DNA from: an uncultured Oscillospiraceae bacterium
GTDB taxonomy: Bacteria > Bacillota > Clostridia > Oscillospirales > Ruminococcaceae
Length of the DNA: 64,000 nt
Assembly: GCA_910579175.1 (NCBI GenBank)
Contig: CAJTTB010000004.1
Coordinates: forward strand, 77,081-141,080
Reading direction: 5' to 3'
Shown: positions 1 to 8,406 of the stretch, in pieces
Layout of the letters: every line of letters begins with the position of its first letter
Position numbering within the stretch: the first letter of the stretch is position 1
The notes under the pieces: generated by a model
What the model was told of the DNA's origin: nothing
The model's database searches: none
Seen by the model: only the letters and a program-made list of their open reading frames with translations
Program-made: the position numbers and the translations under genes

Positions 1-54
1 TTTTGTTATTCCGCAAACCGCCAAGCAAGTTGGCTGCTCCATAATAAAAAATAG
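1..54. repeat. Dispersed palindromic repeat, copy A
   Basis: First of four copies of a roughly 55-60 bp element. It has a T-rich left end (TTTTGTTATT), a palindromic core (CCAAGCAAGTTGG) and an A-rich right end (AATAAAAAATA), so the whole unit can fold into one imperfect hairpin. Its left edge is cut by the window border. Only 41 bp separate it from copy B, giving a near-tandem pair ahead of yebC. No coding function is seen. Confidence 0.7.
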
Positions 55-93
55 TATTGATTGAAAGTGTGCTTGTAAGCACAAAAAACAAGG

Positions 94-152
94 TATATTT
101 TTTGTTATTGGGCAACTGCCAACCAAGTTGGCTGCTTTATAATAAAAAATAA
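94..152. repeat. Dispersed palindromic repeat, copy B
   Basis: Best-formed copy of the repeat: the core GCCAACCAAGTTGGC is a perfect 6-bp stem with a 3-nt loop, flanked by T-rich and A-rich arms that are themselves nearly complementary. It shares AGGTATATTTTTTGTTATTG exactly with copy D 22 kb away. It lies directly against the ribosome binding site of yebC and so must be in that gene's leader. Confidence 0.75.
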
Positions 153-168
153 GAAAGGTTGGTATTTC

Positions 169-912
169 ATGTCAGGACATTCAAAGTGGAAAAATATTAT
201 GCACAAAAAGGGAAAAACCGATGCCCAAAGAGCAAAGGTGTTTACAAAAATTGGTAGAGAAATCATGGTTTGTGTCAAAGAGGGCGGTGCAGATCCAAGT
301 GCCAACGGCAAACTTCGCGATTTGATTGCAAAGGCAAAACAAAACAATGTGCCCAATGATAATATTGAGCGCGTTATTAAAAAGGCTGCGGGTGAAAGTG
401 ATAAAAATCACTATGAAACAATGGTATATGAAGGTTATGGTCCCAATGGTGTCGCTGTCATTGTAGAGGCATTGACAGACAATAAGAACCGAACCGCTGG
501 AGAGGTGCGCCACTATTTTGATAAATTTGGGGGAAATTTGGGAACATCTGGTTGTGTATCCTATTTATTTACCAAAAAAGGTATCATTATTTTGGACAAT
601 GAAAATGGTTCATTGGACGAAGAAAAGGTTATGGAAGATTGCATGGAAGCTGGCGCAGCAGATTTTGAATTTTTAGACGATTCTGTAGAGTTGGAAACAG
701 ACCCAAATGACTGCGGAGCTGTGCGCGAGTATTTAGAGGGTAAAGGCTATCAAATTATTTCTGCCGAGGTTGAGCAGGTCCCTTCTACTTATACAGTGTT
801 AGAGGACCCTGAACACGTTCGCAAAATGAATTTACTGTTAGACCATTTGGAAGATAACGATGATATTCAAAATGTTTATCACAACTGGGATCAACCGGAA
901 GAAGAAGCATAA
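169..912 (+). CDS. yebC: YebC/TACO1 family translation or regulatory factor
   Basis: A 247-residue protein of the usual family length. The N-terminus MSGHSKWKNIMHKKGKTDAQ is the family signature, and the conserved block GYGPNGVAVIVEALTDNKNR follows near residues 90-110. YebC/TACO1 proteins are cytoplasmic. Members were first described as transcriptional regulators, and some relieve ribosome stalling; which role applies here cannot be read from sequence. The start is fixed by AGAAAGG ten bases upstream and by the conserved N-terminus. The gene appears monocistronic: it is followed by about 170 bp of spacer and a convergent terminator. A palindromic repeat sits in its leader. Confidence 0.95.
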   Translation: MSGHSKWKNIMHKKGKTDAQRAKVFTKIGREIMVCVKEGGADPSANGKLRDLIAKAKQNNVPNDNIERVIKKAAGESDKNHYETMVYEGYGPNGVAVIVEALTDNKNRTAGEVRHYFDKFGGNLGTSGCVSYLFTKKGIIILDNENGSLDEEKVMEDCMEAGAADFEFLDDSVELETDPNDCGAVREYLEGKGYQIISAEVEQVPSTYTVLEDPEHVRKMNLLLDHLEDNDDIQNVYHNWDQPEEEA

Positions 913-1082
913 AATAGATATCAGATGATAGAGAATGATAATCACGATATGAGTGAAAAAACGGTTTTGTCTGAATGTGAAATGATATTTTTGTATTGAT
1001 AAAAAGCGTTGTTTAAAATTGACAGCTGAGTTGATTTACGCTGTTTTAAAAGAACAATATCAGACAGATAAGAGATAACCAA

Positions 1083-1130
1083 TAATAAAAAATAAAGATT
1101 GCTGAATGATTCAGCAATCTTTATTTTTTT
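1083..1130. terminator. Bidirectional terminator between yebC and the XRE gene
   Basis: A perfect 16-bp stem (arms 1091-1106 and 1110-1125) with a TGA loop has an A-run on its left and a T-run on its right, so it can end transcription from both sides. The stop codon of the minus-strand XRE gene lies inside the right arm. Confidence 0.9.
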
Positions 1131-1414
1131 GTAGTGCTTCTAAATTCTTCTACTAAATTTGCAATTAGTTCAATTTGCTTTTCGCTTAATCCGTCGACAT
1201 TAATTCGCCTTTCTTCCTCTAAACAGAGCAAATAATCTACACTTACATGAAAGATTCTAGCTAAACGAATTAAAATATCATGAGATGGAAAGCGAATATC
1301 TGTTTCATAAGCAGAAATCATCGCTTTAGAAATACCAAGCCGTTCTGCAAGTTGCGATTGGGTCATATTTCTTTCAAGTCTTAATTTTTTGATTTTTGTA
1401 CTAAAGTCAACCAT
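1121..1414 (-). CDS. XRE-family helix-turn-helix regulator
   Basis: A 97-residue protein with an N-terminal Cro/C1-type HTH at about residues 7-61 (KIKKLRLERNMTQSQLAERL, then GISKAMISAYE). A short C-terminal helix may dimerise. The start ATG is preceded by AGGGAGATG at good spacing. It is transcribed away from the zinc-ribbon gene at 1553, and the shared 138-bp spacer carries an 11-bp inverted repeat that overlaps the rightward promoter, which suggests self-regulation and control of the neighbour. Target genes and ligand are unknown. Confidence 0.85.
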   Translation of the reverse strand: MVDFSTKIKKLRLERNMTQSQLAERLGISKAMISAYETDIRFPSHDILIRLARIFHVSVDYLLCLEEERRINVDGLSEKQIELIANLVEEFRSTTKK

Positions 1415-1449
1415 AAGTTACATCTCCCTACAACAAATAGTGTATCTAA

Positions 1450-1516
1450 TTTTAGTCAACTTATAGTTTATTTAAAACAACTAATTGTTGACTAAAAATG
1501 TAAATTCCTGTAGAAT
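1450..1516 (+). promoter_or_regulatory. Rightward promoter and operator-like inverted repeats
   Basis: TTGACT (1488-1493), a 17-bp spacer and TAGAAT (1511-1516) form a good SigA promoter for the zinc-ribbon gene. An 11-bp perfect inverted repeat (TTTTAGTCAAC at 1450-1460, GTTGACTAAAA at 1487-1497) covers the -35 box. A smaller dyad ACAA-N4-TTGT (1477-1488), of the kind bound by phage-type repressors, lies next to it. Binding by the divergent XRE protein is inference. Confidence 0.65.
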
Positions 1517-1552
1517 AAAATCAGAATTTCAAAAATAAGGGAGAGATTATAA

Positions 1553-1789
1553 ATGTATTGTCCTAGTTGTCATGAAAGAATTAATGACAACAGTAGATAT
1601 TGTCAATTTTGTGGGGCAGAAGTGTTGTATTTTAATCAAAGTTCTATACAGTCTCGAAGTACACATCAAAGGGAAATGATATACCAAATTAGAATGTTTT
1701 ATCAGGCGATTTTTAAAGTGGTATTGCTAAAGTGGGGGATAACATTGACTGGGCTTTTATTATCTCTTTTACTGTTCAAATGGATCTGA
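1553..1789 (+). CDS. Small zinc-ribbon protein with C-terminal membrane anchor
   Basis: A 78-residue protein. Residues 3-21 hold two CxxC knuckles (CPSC and CQFC), a zinc ribbon of the kind found at the N-terminus of many Gram-positive membrane proteins. A polar linker follows, then one hydrophobic helix at about residues 58-78 (WGITLTGLLLSLLLFKWI), so it probably sits in the membrane with the zinc ribbon in the cytoplasm. GGGAGAG upstream supports the ATG. It is divergent from the XRE regulator and probably under its control. No specific function can be assigned. Confidence 0.75.
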   Translation: MYCPSCHERINDNSRYCQFCGAEVLYFNQSSIQSRSTHQREMIYQIRMFYQAIFKVVLLKWGITLTGLLLSLLLFKWI

Positions 1790-2009
1790 AAAATAAAATT
1801 TATCATGGTAGACAGTTTTGCAATATTTTTTGTGTTCCCAGGCATATTTTAAATTACGATTGTTTTTTCTTACGAACCGCTGACAATAGTCAGGCGAATC
1901 AGTGAGTAACAAAAAATATATTTTTCACAAAAGATGGTTCACTGATATTCCAGCATTTGATGATTTACGATATAAAATCAATACGTATCCTATTTTTGGT
2001 ATATTATGG

Positions 2010-2038
2010 TTGACTTTTACAGTAAAAAGATTTAGACT
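2010..2038 (+). promoter_or_regulatory. Promoter of the LtaS-like gene
   Basis: TTGACT (2010-2015), 17 bp, TAGACT (2033-2038). It lies downstream of the upstream in-frame GTG at 1902 and 38 bp before the ATG at 2076, which supports the shorter reading of the gene. Confidence 0.6.
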
Positions 2039-2075
2039 AATACAATTAAAAAGAAAGAATAGAGGAGTTTTAAAA

Positions 2076-4094
2076 ATGCAGTTGAAATCCATCTGGAATA
2101 CAAACGGAAATCAACCAAAGCAGCCATCAAATAATGTGTACATATATGTATTATTGGCATTTGTCAGTAATTTTATCATAGAATTTTTTTCACAAGATGG
2201 TCTGTCTGCTGCGTGGGATTATCTTTCACAACGCCCATGGAATTATATTTATAATACAGCATTGATTTTTTTAACTTTACAAATTGTATTTCTATTTAAG
2301 CGGCGTGTGTTTGTGAGTGTTATGGTATTGGGTGTTTGGATTTTATTGGGAATTACGAATGGAATCATTCTAAATTATCGTGTAACACCATTTACTTATT
2401 TGGACATTACGTTATTAAAAAATGCATTTTCTATGTTGGACAGTTATTTTTCATCTTTTCAATTGACATTGCTTTTTTTGATAATACTGCTTTTGGTAGT
2501 TGGATTTGTGGTGCTATTTTTGTTTGGACCCAAAAGAAAAGGTGCAATTGATTATAAAAAAGTGATAACTGGAATCGTTTGTTATACAGCAGCATTTACA
2601 GTGGTAACTGGGTTGTTATTGCATTTTCAAATCTTGGCAGTACACTTTGGAAATATTGCCTATGCTTATTTGGATTATGGTTTTCCCTATTGTTTTACCA
2701 GTACTGCACTGAACACAGGAATTAATCAGCCATTCAATTACTCTCAACAATCCATCAGAAAATTAGGTCTTACACAACAATCAGACTCACAAGCCAAAAC
2801 GCCAAATATCATTATGATACAACTGGAATCATTTTTTGATATTACACATGTAACAGATTTATCATTCTCTCAGGACCCTGTTCTCACCTTTAGAAATTTA
2901 AAACAACAGTATTCATCAGGGTATTTAACGGTTCCATCTGTAGGGGCTGGTACAGCCAATACAGAATTTGAAGTGCTGACTGGAATGTCTTTGGACTATT
3001 TTGGAACTGGAGAATATCCATATAAAACAATTTTGACCAAAAAAACTGCGGAAAGCCTAGGGTATAATTTAAAGGATTTGGGCTATGCAACTCACGCATT
3101 GCACAACAATGATGCTACATTTTATAACCGTCATGAGGTATTTAAACAGTTGGGATTTGATTCTTTTACTGCAATGGAATTTATGAATATTACAGAATAT
3201 ACACCAACTGGTTGGGCAAAGGATAAATTTTTAATCGATGAAATTATCAAGGCGATGGATGCAACGCCAAATCAACAAGATTTTGTTTATGCTATCTCTG
3301 TTCAGGGTCATGGGAGCTATCCAAATGAGCAAATTGACCCAGATCAAAAAATTACTGTAACAGGTGCTCCCAAACAGCGTCAAGAAGCTATTGAATACTA
3401 TACCAATCAAATTTATGAAATGGATCTTTTTATTGCACAATTGATTGAGCGGTTATCAAGTTTTGATGAGGACGTTTTACTGGTATTGTATGGAGATCAT
3501 CTGCCTGGGCTACAATTTCAAAATGAGGACTTGGACAATTATAATATCTATCAAACGGAATATGTCGTTTGGGATAATTTTGGACTAGAAAAACAGGATA
3601 AGAATTTAACCACTTATCAGTTGTCTGCAAGGATTGCAGAGTTGCTTGATATCCATCATGGTACCATGATACAATTTCATCAAACATATCAAAATAAAGT
3701 TTATTATCAAAAGAATTTACATCTGTTGCAATATGATATGCTTTATGGAAAGCAATATATTTATTCTGGAGAAAATCCATTTCAGCCTACAGATATGAGA
3801 TATGATGTTGTGGATTTTCAAATTGATGATGCTTATGTCTCTCGAGATCATTTATATGTTGTGGGAGATGAATTTACACAATACAGCACATTGGCAATCA
3901 ACGGGCATCAAAAGGATACCATTTATATTAGTCCAATGCTTATAAAGGTAGAAATGGCAAATATTCAAGAGGGTGATACCATTCAGATTCAACAAGAAAA
4001 TCGCAACCGAAATATGGTACTTGCCAAAAGCAAAAAGTATGTATATCATGATGATGATGTTCCAACGATTGTGACACAACAGGACGAAACATAA
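2076..4094 (+). CDS. LtaS-like lipoteichoic acid synthase / sulfatase-fold phosphoglycerol transferase
   Basis: 672 residues from the ATG preceded by GAGGAG. An in-frame GTG at 1902 would add 58 residues but lacks a ribosome binding site and lies upstream of a good promoter. About five N-terminal membrane helices (to about residue 190) are followed by an extracellular sulfatase-fold domain. Family metal and catalytic residues are visible: Glu in IQLESFFD, the nucleophile Thr in GAGTANTEFE, and Asp-His in LYGDHLPG. Such enzymes polymerise glycerol phosphate from phosphatidylglycerol on the outer membrane face. A C-terminal stretch of about 150 residues beyond the catalytic domain looks like an extra beta-rich module. 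It is monocistronic, with a convergent terminator downstream, and is a distant relative of the tandem pair at 26.9-31.1 kb. Confidence 0.85.
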   Translation: MQLKSIWNTNGNQPKQPSNNVYIYVLLAFVSNFIIEFFSQDGLSAAWDYLSQRPWNYIYNTALIFLTLQIVFLFKRRVFVSVMVLGVWILLGITNGIILNYRVTPFTYLDITLLKNAFSMLDSYFSSFQLTLLFLIILLLVVGFVVLFLFGPKRKGAIDYKKVITGIVCYTAAFTVVTGLLLHFQILAVHFGNIAYAYLDYGFPYCFTSTALNTGINQPFNYSQQSIRKLGLTQQSDSQAKTPNIIMIQLESFFDITHVTDLSFSQDPVLTFRNLKQQYSSGYLTVPSVGAGTANTEFEVLTGMSLDYFGTGEYPYKTILTKKTAESLGYNLKDLGYATHALHNNDATFYNRHEVFKQLGFDSFTAMEFMNITEYTPTGWAKDKFLIDEIIKAMDATPNQQDFVYAISVQGHGSYPNEQIDPDQKITVTGAPKQRQEAIEYYTNQIYEMDLFIAQLIERLSSFDEDVLLVLYGDHLPGLQFQNEDLDNYNIYQTEYVVWDNFGLEKQDKNLTTYQLSARIAELLDIHHGTMIQFHQTYQNKVYYQKNLHLLQYDMLYGKQYIYSGENPFQPTDMRYDVVDFQIDDAYVSRDHLYVVGDEFTQYSTLAINGHQKDTIYISPMLIKVEMANIQEGDTIQIQQENRNRNMVLAKSKKYVYHDDDVPTIVTQQDET

Positions 4095-4130
4095 AAAAGG
4101 ATTTTCCAATATTGGAAAATCCTTTTTGTT
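4094..4130. terminator. Convergent terminator
   Basis: A perfect 17-bp palindrome (4094-4110 with 4111-4127) that begins at the last base of the LtaS-like stop codon. A- and T-runs at its ends let it serve both this gene and the convergent minus-strand gene. Confidence 0.85.
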
Positions 4131-4131
4131 T

Positions 4132-4581
4132 CTATACTAGAATATTTAAGTAAGTACCACTTACCAAAGCGATTGTGTTGGTGTTGCGCTGATAGGATTG
4201 TGGAATATTTTGTGCTTTCACACTTTGAGAAGCAAGTTCTTGGTGAACGGCACTGTTTTGATTGAGCGGATTTGCATTTTGGATTGTTCGCTGTCGGGCA
4301 TTTAGAGTGGTTTTCACAGCCTCTTGATTGTTGACAGCCTGGGTATTGGATTGATTGAGTGGAGAAAGTCGTGTAACGGGTTGAATGCTTTGACGATTTG
4401 ACTGCAACGCAGCTAAAGCGGCACGCCCTTGACTACTGATTTGAATGCTGTCTTGTACTTGCCCTTGAATAGCGTAAGAAGATGACTGAGAAGAATGAAT
4501 ATTTTGTCGATAAGAAGCATACTGATATTGTCTAGTAGATTGAATTGATCTGGTGTAAATACCTGTAATCATCATAATCAT
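4132..4581 (-). CDS. Low-complexity Gln/Asn/Ser-rich protein of unknown function
   Basis: Up to 149 residues, with no confident family. The composition is rich in Q, N, S and A. The short segment DSIQISSQGRAALAAL resembles the D-x-[VI]-x-[IL]-S-x-x-[AG] motif found in FlgM and in many uncharacterised Firmicute proteins, but the rest does not support an anti-sigma assignment. No signal peptide or membrane helix is visible. GAAAGG overlaps the first ATG, so the third or fourth codon (ATG at 4575 or 4572) is the likelier start. The gene is isolated and convergent with the LtaS-like gene. Confidence 0.55.
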   Translation of the reverse strand: MIMMITGIYTRSIQSTRQYQYASYRQNIHSSQSSSYAIQGQVQDSIQISSQGRAALAALQSNRQSIQPVTRLSPLNQSNTQAVNNQEAVKTTLNARQRTIQNANPLNQNSAVHQELASQSVKAQNIPQSYQRNTNTIALVSGTYLNILV

Positions 4582-4942
4582 CCTTTCTAATAGAATTGAA
4601 AGACAAAAGAATATCTGCCTTTCTCTTTATTTTATAAATTATTTATGAGAAAAATATGAATAAACAGAAAATAACAAATCATATTTTGAGATTTTTGTAA
4701 TGGCATTATCTGCTCATAAAAAAGTCACAAATAAATATGAATAATATGTGAACAATCAATTGTATTTTGATTCAAAATATGGTAAAATAAAAAATAATAC
4801 TGATTTTAATTGTACCTATAAATACAAAAGAGCTATTTTTATTGCATGCTGATATGTTTATGAATCATTGGCAGGTTGCAATTAAAATAAATAATATCAA
4901 GAATTTCTTGGTAATCAGAAAGGAATATGGAAAAAAAGGATT
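4582..4942. other. Divergent spacer upstream of yicC
   Basis: No gene is seen in this very AT-rich stretch. It contains a plausible yicC promoter (TTGTAT 4760-4765, 17 bp, TAAAAT 4783-4788), which implies a leader of about 150 nt. No terminator-like hairpin or known leader motif was recognised. Confidence 0.5.
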
Positions 4943-5821
4943 ATGGTAAAAAGTATGACAGGATATGGTCGAAGCCAGCAAATTGTAAATGGTAGAGATA
5001 TATCTGTAGAAATAAAGTCTGTCAATCATCGGTTTGTGGAATTTTCTGCAAGAGCGCCTCGCGTATATGGATATCTGGAAGAAAAAGTCAAATCATATTT
5101 ACAGACTATGATTTCTCGCGGAAAGGTAGATGTAAATATCACTGTTTTTACATTAGAAGGGATTGATTCGGAGGTGGAAATCAATCATTCGCTGGCATTG
5201 GGATATGTAACTGCACTGCGCAGTATTCAACAAGAATTGAATTTAACAGATGATTTATCCCTTTCAACAATTGCAAAATTTACAGATATTTTTTCGGTGA
5301 GAAAAGCTGTAGAGGATGAAGAAACGATTTGGAATGATGTTAAAACAGTATTGCAAAATGCAGCGGAAAAGTTTGTGGCAATGCGTGAAGTGGAGGGGCA
5401 GAGATTAAAACAAGACATTGCATCTCGTTTAGAAACGATTGCGCAAATGGTTGCCAAAGTCGAGCAAAAAGCTCCAGAAACAGTTGCAAATTACAGGGAA
5501 AGATTGACCGTAAAAATGCAGGATATATTGCAAAGTACCAGCATTGATCAACAGCGGATTTTATTAGAAGCCGCAATCTTTTCAGAAAAGGTAGCTGTCG
5601 ATGAAGAAACGGTCCGCTTAAAAAGTCATTTAAAACAGTTTGAAACGATGCTTGAATCAGAAGACACTGTTGGCAGAAAGCTGGATTTTTTGGTTCAGGA
5701 ACTCAACCGTGAAACCAACACCATTGGTTCTAAAGCACAAGATATTGAAATTATAGGCTATGTGGTAGCCATCAAATCAGAGATTGAAAAAATTCGAGAA
5801 CAGATACAAAATATTGAGTAG
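4943..5821 (+). CDS. yicC: YicC family endoribonuclease (YloC)
   Basis: 292 residues, the usual length. The N-terminus MVKSMTGYGRSQ is the family signature, and the YicC N-domain runs to about residue 155. The C-terminal DUF1732 domain covers about residues 205-292 (SEKVAVDEETVRLKSHLKQF, then GRKLDFLVQELNRETNTIGSK). In E. coli YicC is an RNase that influences small-RNA stability; in Firmicutes the gene (yloC) begins the remA-gmk-rpoZ cluster, as here. The start is set by the conserved N-terminus, although AAAGGA lies unusually close to the ATG. Confidence 0.93.
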   Translation: MVKSMTGYGRSQQIVNGRDISVEIKSVNHRFVEFSARAPRVYGYLEEKVKSYLQTMISRGKVDVNITVFTLEGIDSEVEINHSLALGYVTALRSIQQELNLTDDLSLSTIAKFTDIFSVRKAVEDEETIWNDVKTVLQNAAEKFVAMREVEGQRLKQDIASRLETIAQMVAKVEQKAPETVANYRERLTVKMQDILQSTSIDQQRILLEAAIFSEKVAVDEETVRLKSHLKQFETMLESEDTVGRKLDFLVQELNRETNTIGSKAQDIEIIGYVVAIKSEIEKIREQIQNIE

Positions 5822-6013
5822 TCTCGAAATGAAAAAATAAATTGATAATCTATTTGGAACTTTGTGAAATGGGAATTTGCTAAGGTTTACTTTGTGATAT
5901 CTGTTGATCGAATTGGGTGTAAAGAGAATTTAGACCAACTTACGCCGATGTAAAGAGAAAATCAGCAGGTAATCCAGATGTGAATAAAATAAAAACCTGG
6001 AAAGACGTGATAG

Positions 6014-6271
6014 ATGATGAAACTGATTAATATTGGGTTTGGGAATATGGTATCAGCAGGTCGTTTGGTGGCAATTGTAAGCCCCGAATCTGCTCCAATT
6101 AAAAGGATTATTCAGGACGCGAGAGATAAAGGGTATTTAATAGATGCGACCTATGGAAGAAGAACAAGAGCGGTGATTATTATGGATAGTGATCATGTCG
6201 TTTTGTCTGCGATTCAACCTGAAACAGTTGCCAATCGCTTAGATCAGGATGATGATGAGATACGAGAATAA
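6014..6271 (+). CDS. remA: RemA-like matrix regulator (DUF370)
   Basis: An 85-residue protein with the family start MMKLINIGFGNMVSAGRLVA and the conserved RDKGYLIDATYGRRTRAV. B. subtilis RemA is a DNA-binding protein that activates extracellular matrix and osmoprotectant genes. It sits between yicC and gmk exactly as in other Firmicutes, 26 bp before gmk, so it is probably co-transcribed. Confidence 0.92.
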   Translation: MMKLINIGFGNMVSAGRLVAIVSPESAPIKRIIQDARDKGYLIDATYGRRTRAVIIMDSDHVVLSAIQPETVANRLDQDDDEIRE

Positions 6272-6297
6272 ATTGTGTTAGAAAGGAATTTCTATCA

Positions 6298-6906
6298 ATG
6301 AAACAAAGAGGATTATTATTGGTGATATCTGGTCCTTCCGGCTGCGGAAAGGGAACGATTTTAAAAGAATTGTTGGCAGTACAAGAGCAAATTTATCTTT
6401 CTGTATCTGCTGCCACTAGACGACCTAGAGATGGAGAGGTTGATGGTGTTCATTATTATTTTATGAGCAAAGAACAGTTTCAAGCCGAAATTGACTCTGA
6501 TGGTATGTTGGAGTATACCTGCTATTGTGACAATTATTATGGAACTCCTAGAAAACCGATTTTAGAGCATTTAGAACAAGGTGATGATGTGATCTTGGAA
6601 ATTGAGGTAGATGGAGCTTTGCAGATAAAAAAACAATATCAAGATGCAATACTCATCTTTGTTATGCCACCAACCTTAGAGGAATTAGAACAGCGCTTAA
6701 TTGGTCGCAATACAGAGGACAGCCAGACAATTCAAAAAAGATTGTTGCGGGCAAAAGAAGAGCTAAAACTGGTTGGACATTATCAGTATATTGTGATCAA
6801 TCAGACAATTGAGGATGCTGTAAAGGATATTCAATCCATTATTCGAGCAGAAAAATGTCATTATAATCCATTTTTAAATTGTGAAACACAACCGAAATCA
6901 AAGTAA
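6298..6906 (+). CDS. gmk: Guanylate kinase
   Basis: 202 residues. The P-loop GPSGCGKGTI lies at residues 11-20, followed by RRPRDGEVDGVHYYF (GMP-binding region) and the lid segment LIGRNTEDSQTIQKRL. It phosphorylates GMP to GDP with ATP in the cytoplasm. AGAAAGG eleven bases upstream supports the ATG. It lies 18 bp before rpoZ. Nothing is unusual. Confidence 0.96.
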   Translation: MKQRGLLLVISGPSGCGKGTILKELLAVQEQIYLSVSAATRRPRDGEVDGVHYYFMSKEQFQAEIDSDGMLEYTCYCDNYYGTPRKPILEHLEQGDDVILEIEVDGALQIKKQYQDAILIFVMPPTLEELEQRLIGRNTEDSQTIQKRLLRAKEELKLVGHYQYIVINQTIEDAVKDIQSIIRAEKCHYNPFLNCETQPKSK

Positions 6907-6924
6907 GAATAGGAGAAATAAATT

Positions 6925-7146
6925 ATGCATAGACCAGCAAGTACGGAGATCTTAAAAAATGGAGAAAGTTATTATTCTTTGGTGGTAGCTGTTGCAAAAC
7001 GTGCCAGAGAGATTGCGGAAAAAGCAGAAGAAGAAAATAAGAAGTTAAAGCAAAAACCAGTACAGATTGCTGTGGAAGAATTTGCTGCCGGAAAATACAA
7101 ACTGATTGAACCAGAAGGCATTGGGGAGGACATTGAAAAAGCATAG
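6925..7146 (+). CDS. rpoZ: RNA polymerase omega subunit
   Basis: 73 residues containing the omega-family core YSLVVAVAKRAREI, then the C-terminal PVQIAVEEFAAGKYKL. It binds the beta-prime subunit and helps assemble RNA polymerase. AGGAG precedes the ATG. It is the last gene of the yicC-remA-gmk-rpoZ run. In many relatives coaBC follows directly; here two accessory genes intervene. Confidence 0.92.
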   Translation: MHRPASTEILKNGESYYSLVVAVAKRAREIAEKAEEENKKLKQKPVQIAVEEFAAGKYKLIEPEGIGEDIEKA

Positions 7147-7373
7147 TGAGTGGTATCAGTGGATTTACTGAAATAACCATTGCGCTATTTAACTGGCATG
7201 AATCAATGGTGTTATATGTGATTGATAATAGTCTTGCTTGTACAAACATGCAAGAAATCATTGTTATATGAATGTTATCTATCAGTGGTTTTACAGATGA
7301 TATCTTGTGTCTTTCTGGTTTGGCATGGTAAAGTCAAATTGATAGATCGGAATCTATAGAAAGAAGCGTTAAA

Positions 7374-7934
7374 GTGGATATGAGTACAGAAAAAGATAAT
7401 GAACAATTGGTTGAAGCATTTGTAAAAGCTGCAGATGCTGCATTTCGATCTTTGAAAGAAACCTTTAAAGAGCATTTTTATTACTATGTATTTGTATTTG
7501 ATGAGGGGTTACATCCCTATATTTCAGCATGGTCTTACGAAGCTCTGGAAAAATCAATCGTTGAACAACAAATAACAGATGAAGAAAAGAGCTGGTGGAA
7601 ATGGGATTGTTCTGATTCTCCCTATGTTGTTTATGGATATGACAAATTCTTTTGTGAAGTAAGTGACTTGTTGGATAAGCGGGCAAGTATATTATCAAGT
7701 GATGAACTCTATGAGATTGAATGGGATACACGAGTTAATTTATTAGAGGAAGCAATGAAAAGACTTGATGAATCTGGTCTATTTGGGACTGGGGAGGAGC
7801 GGAAAAATGTGATTATTAATGTGGAAGAAGCTCCGCCTAATGGCTCAGAATATGACAGAGCGCTGCGATTAAATCCACCTTCTGCTTTGTTGTCTGAGTA
7901 TTTGGAAACATGTGAGAGAACAGAAATGGATTAG
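7374..7934 (+). CDS. DUF4303-like protein
   Basis: 186 residues from GTG, or 184 from the ATG at 7380. The middle holds the pattern FVFDEGLHPYISAWSYEALE, then DSPYVVYGYDKFFCEV, which I recognise as DUF4303. Members of this family often lie in polymorphic-toxin immunity clusters, but no toxin gene is nearby, so a role in immunity is only a possibility. It is acidic, with no signal peptide. It is inserted between rpoZ and coaBC, together with the unknown gene at 8128, as a small accessory island. Confidence 0.7.
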   Translation: MDMSTEKDNEQLVEAFVKAADAAFRSLKETFKEHFYYYVFVFDEGLHPYISAWSYEALEKSIVEQQITDEEKSWWKWDCSDSPYVVYGYDKFFCEVSDLLDKRASILSSDELYEIEWDTRVNLLEEAMKRLDESGLFGTGEERKNVIINVEEAPPNGSEYDRALRLNPPSALLSEYLETCERTEMD

Positions 7935-8082
7935 TTTATGATCAGAGAATTTTTCTGCATTCTAGAAATTCCAACCTCATCCATATGAAGAGTAAAAGCA
8001 GCTAGAAAATGTCCCTTTGAGAAGAATGTTGCCAGGTTATAACTTCGACGGTTTCCACAAAAGCGCATTGATAGGATTCCCA

Positions 8083-8091
8083 TGGTATAAT
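8083..8091 (+). promoter_or_regulatory. Extended -10 promoter of the 8128 gene
   Basis: TGG directly followed by TATAAT (8086-8091) is an extended -10 element. No matching -35 at 17 bp was found; TTGATA lies only 12 bp away. It is 36 bp before the ATG. Confidence 0.5.
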
Positions 8092-8127
8092 CGGTTCAAT
8101 AAATCGGAAGTTGTGAAGGAGTAAACG

Positions 8128-8406
8128 ATGTGTCTACATGATTTAATTGTCGAGGAGTTTGAGCAAACGAAATCGTTGTCAGCTTTGATTTATTTAATCG
8201 AACATGGGAGAGAAATAGAATTTTCATTTGAAGGAAGAAGATATTTTTTGTCTCGTAGTAATTCCCAAAAAAGAGTATCTCTTTGGAACAACCAAGAAGA
8301 ACAAAGTTTTGATAATATAGAACAACTGATTGAAAAAGCGATGATATTCAATGATGTAGTCTTGTTAGATGTTCTGCCTCAAATTCAAGTAGAAACTATA
8401 TTTTAA
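8128..8406 (+). CDS. Small protein of unknown function
   Basis: A 92-residue protein not recognised as any family. AAGGAG seven bases before the ATG and an extended -10 promoter support it as a real gene. The segment EFSFEGRRYFLSRSNSQKRV reads like a short antiparallel beta unit flanked by helices, with no membrane segment. It stands beside the DUF4303-like gene but has its own promoter. A hairpin related to one near xpt (39433-39462) follows its stop codon. Confidence 0.6.
   Translation: MCLHDLIVEEFEQTKSLSALIYLIEHGREIEFSFEGRRYFLSRSNSQKRVSLWNNQEEQSFDNIEQLIEKAMIFNDVVLLDVLPQIQVETIF

Noticed and set aside
1902..2075. N-terminal extension of 58 residues on the LtaS-like protein
   Set aside because: No ribosome binding site at the GTG, a promoter lies inside it, and the ATG at 2076 has a good site.
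4582..4700. SigD-like promoter (GCAGATAT) ahead of the low-complexity gene at 4132-4581
   Set aside because: No TAAA box at the required distance was found.
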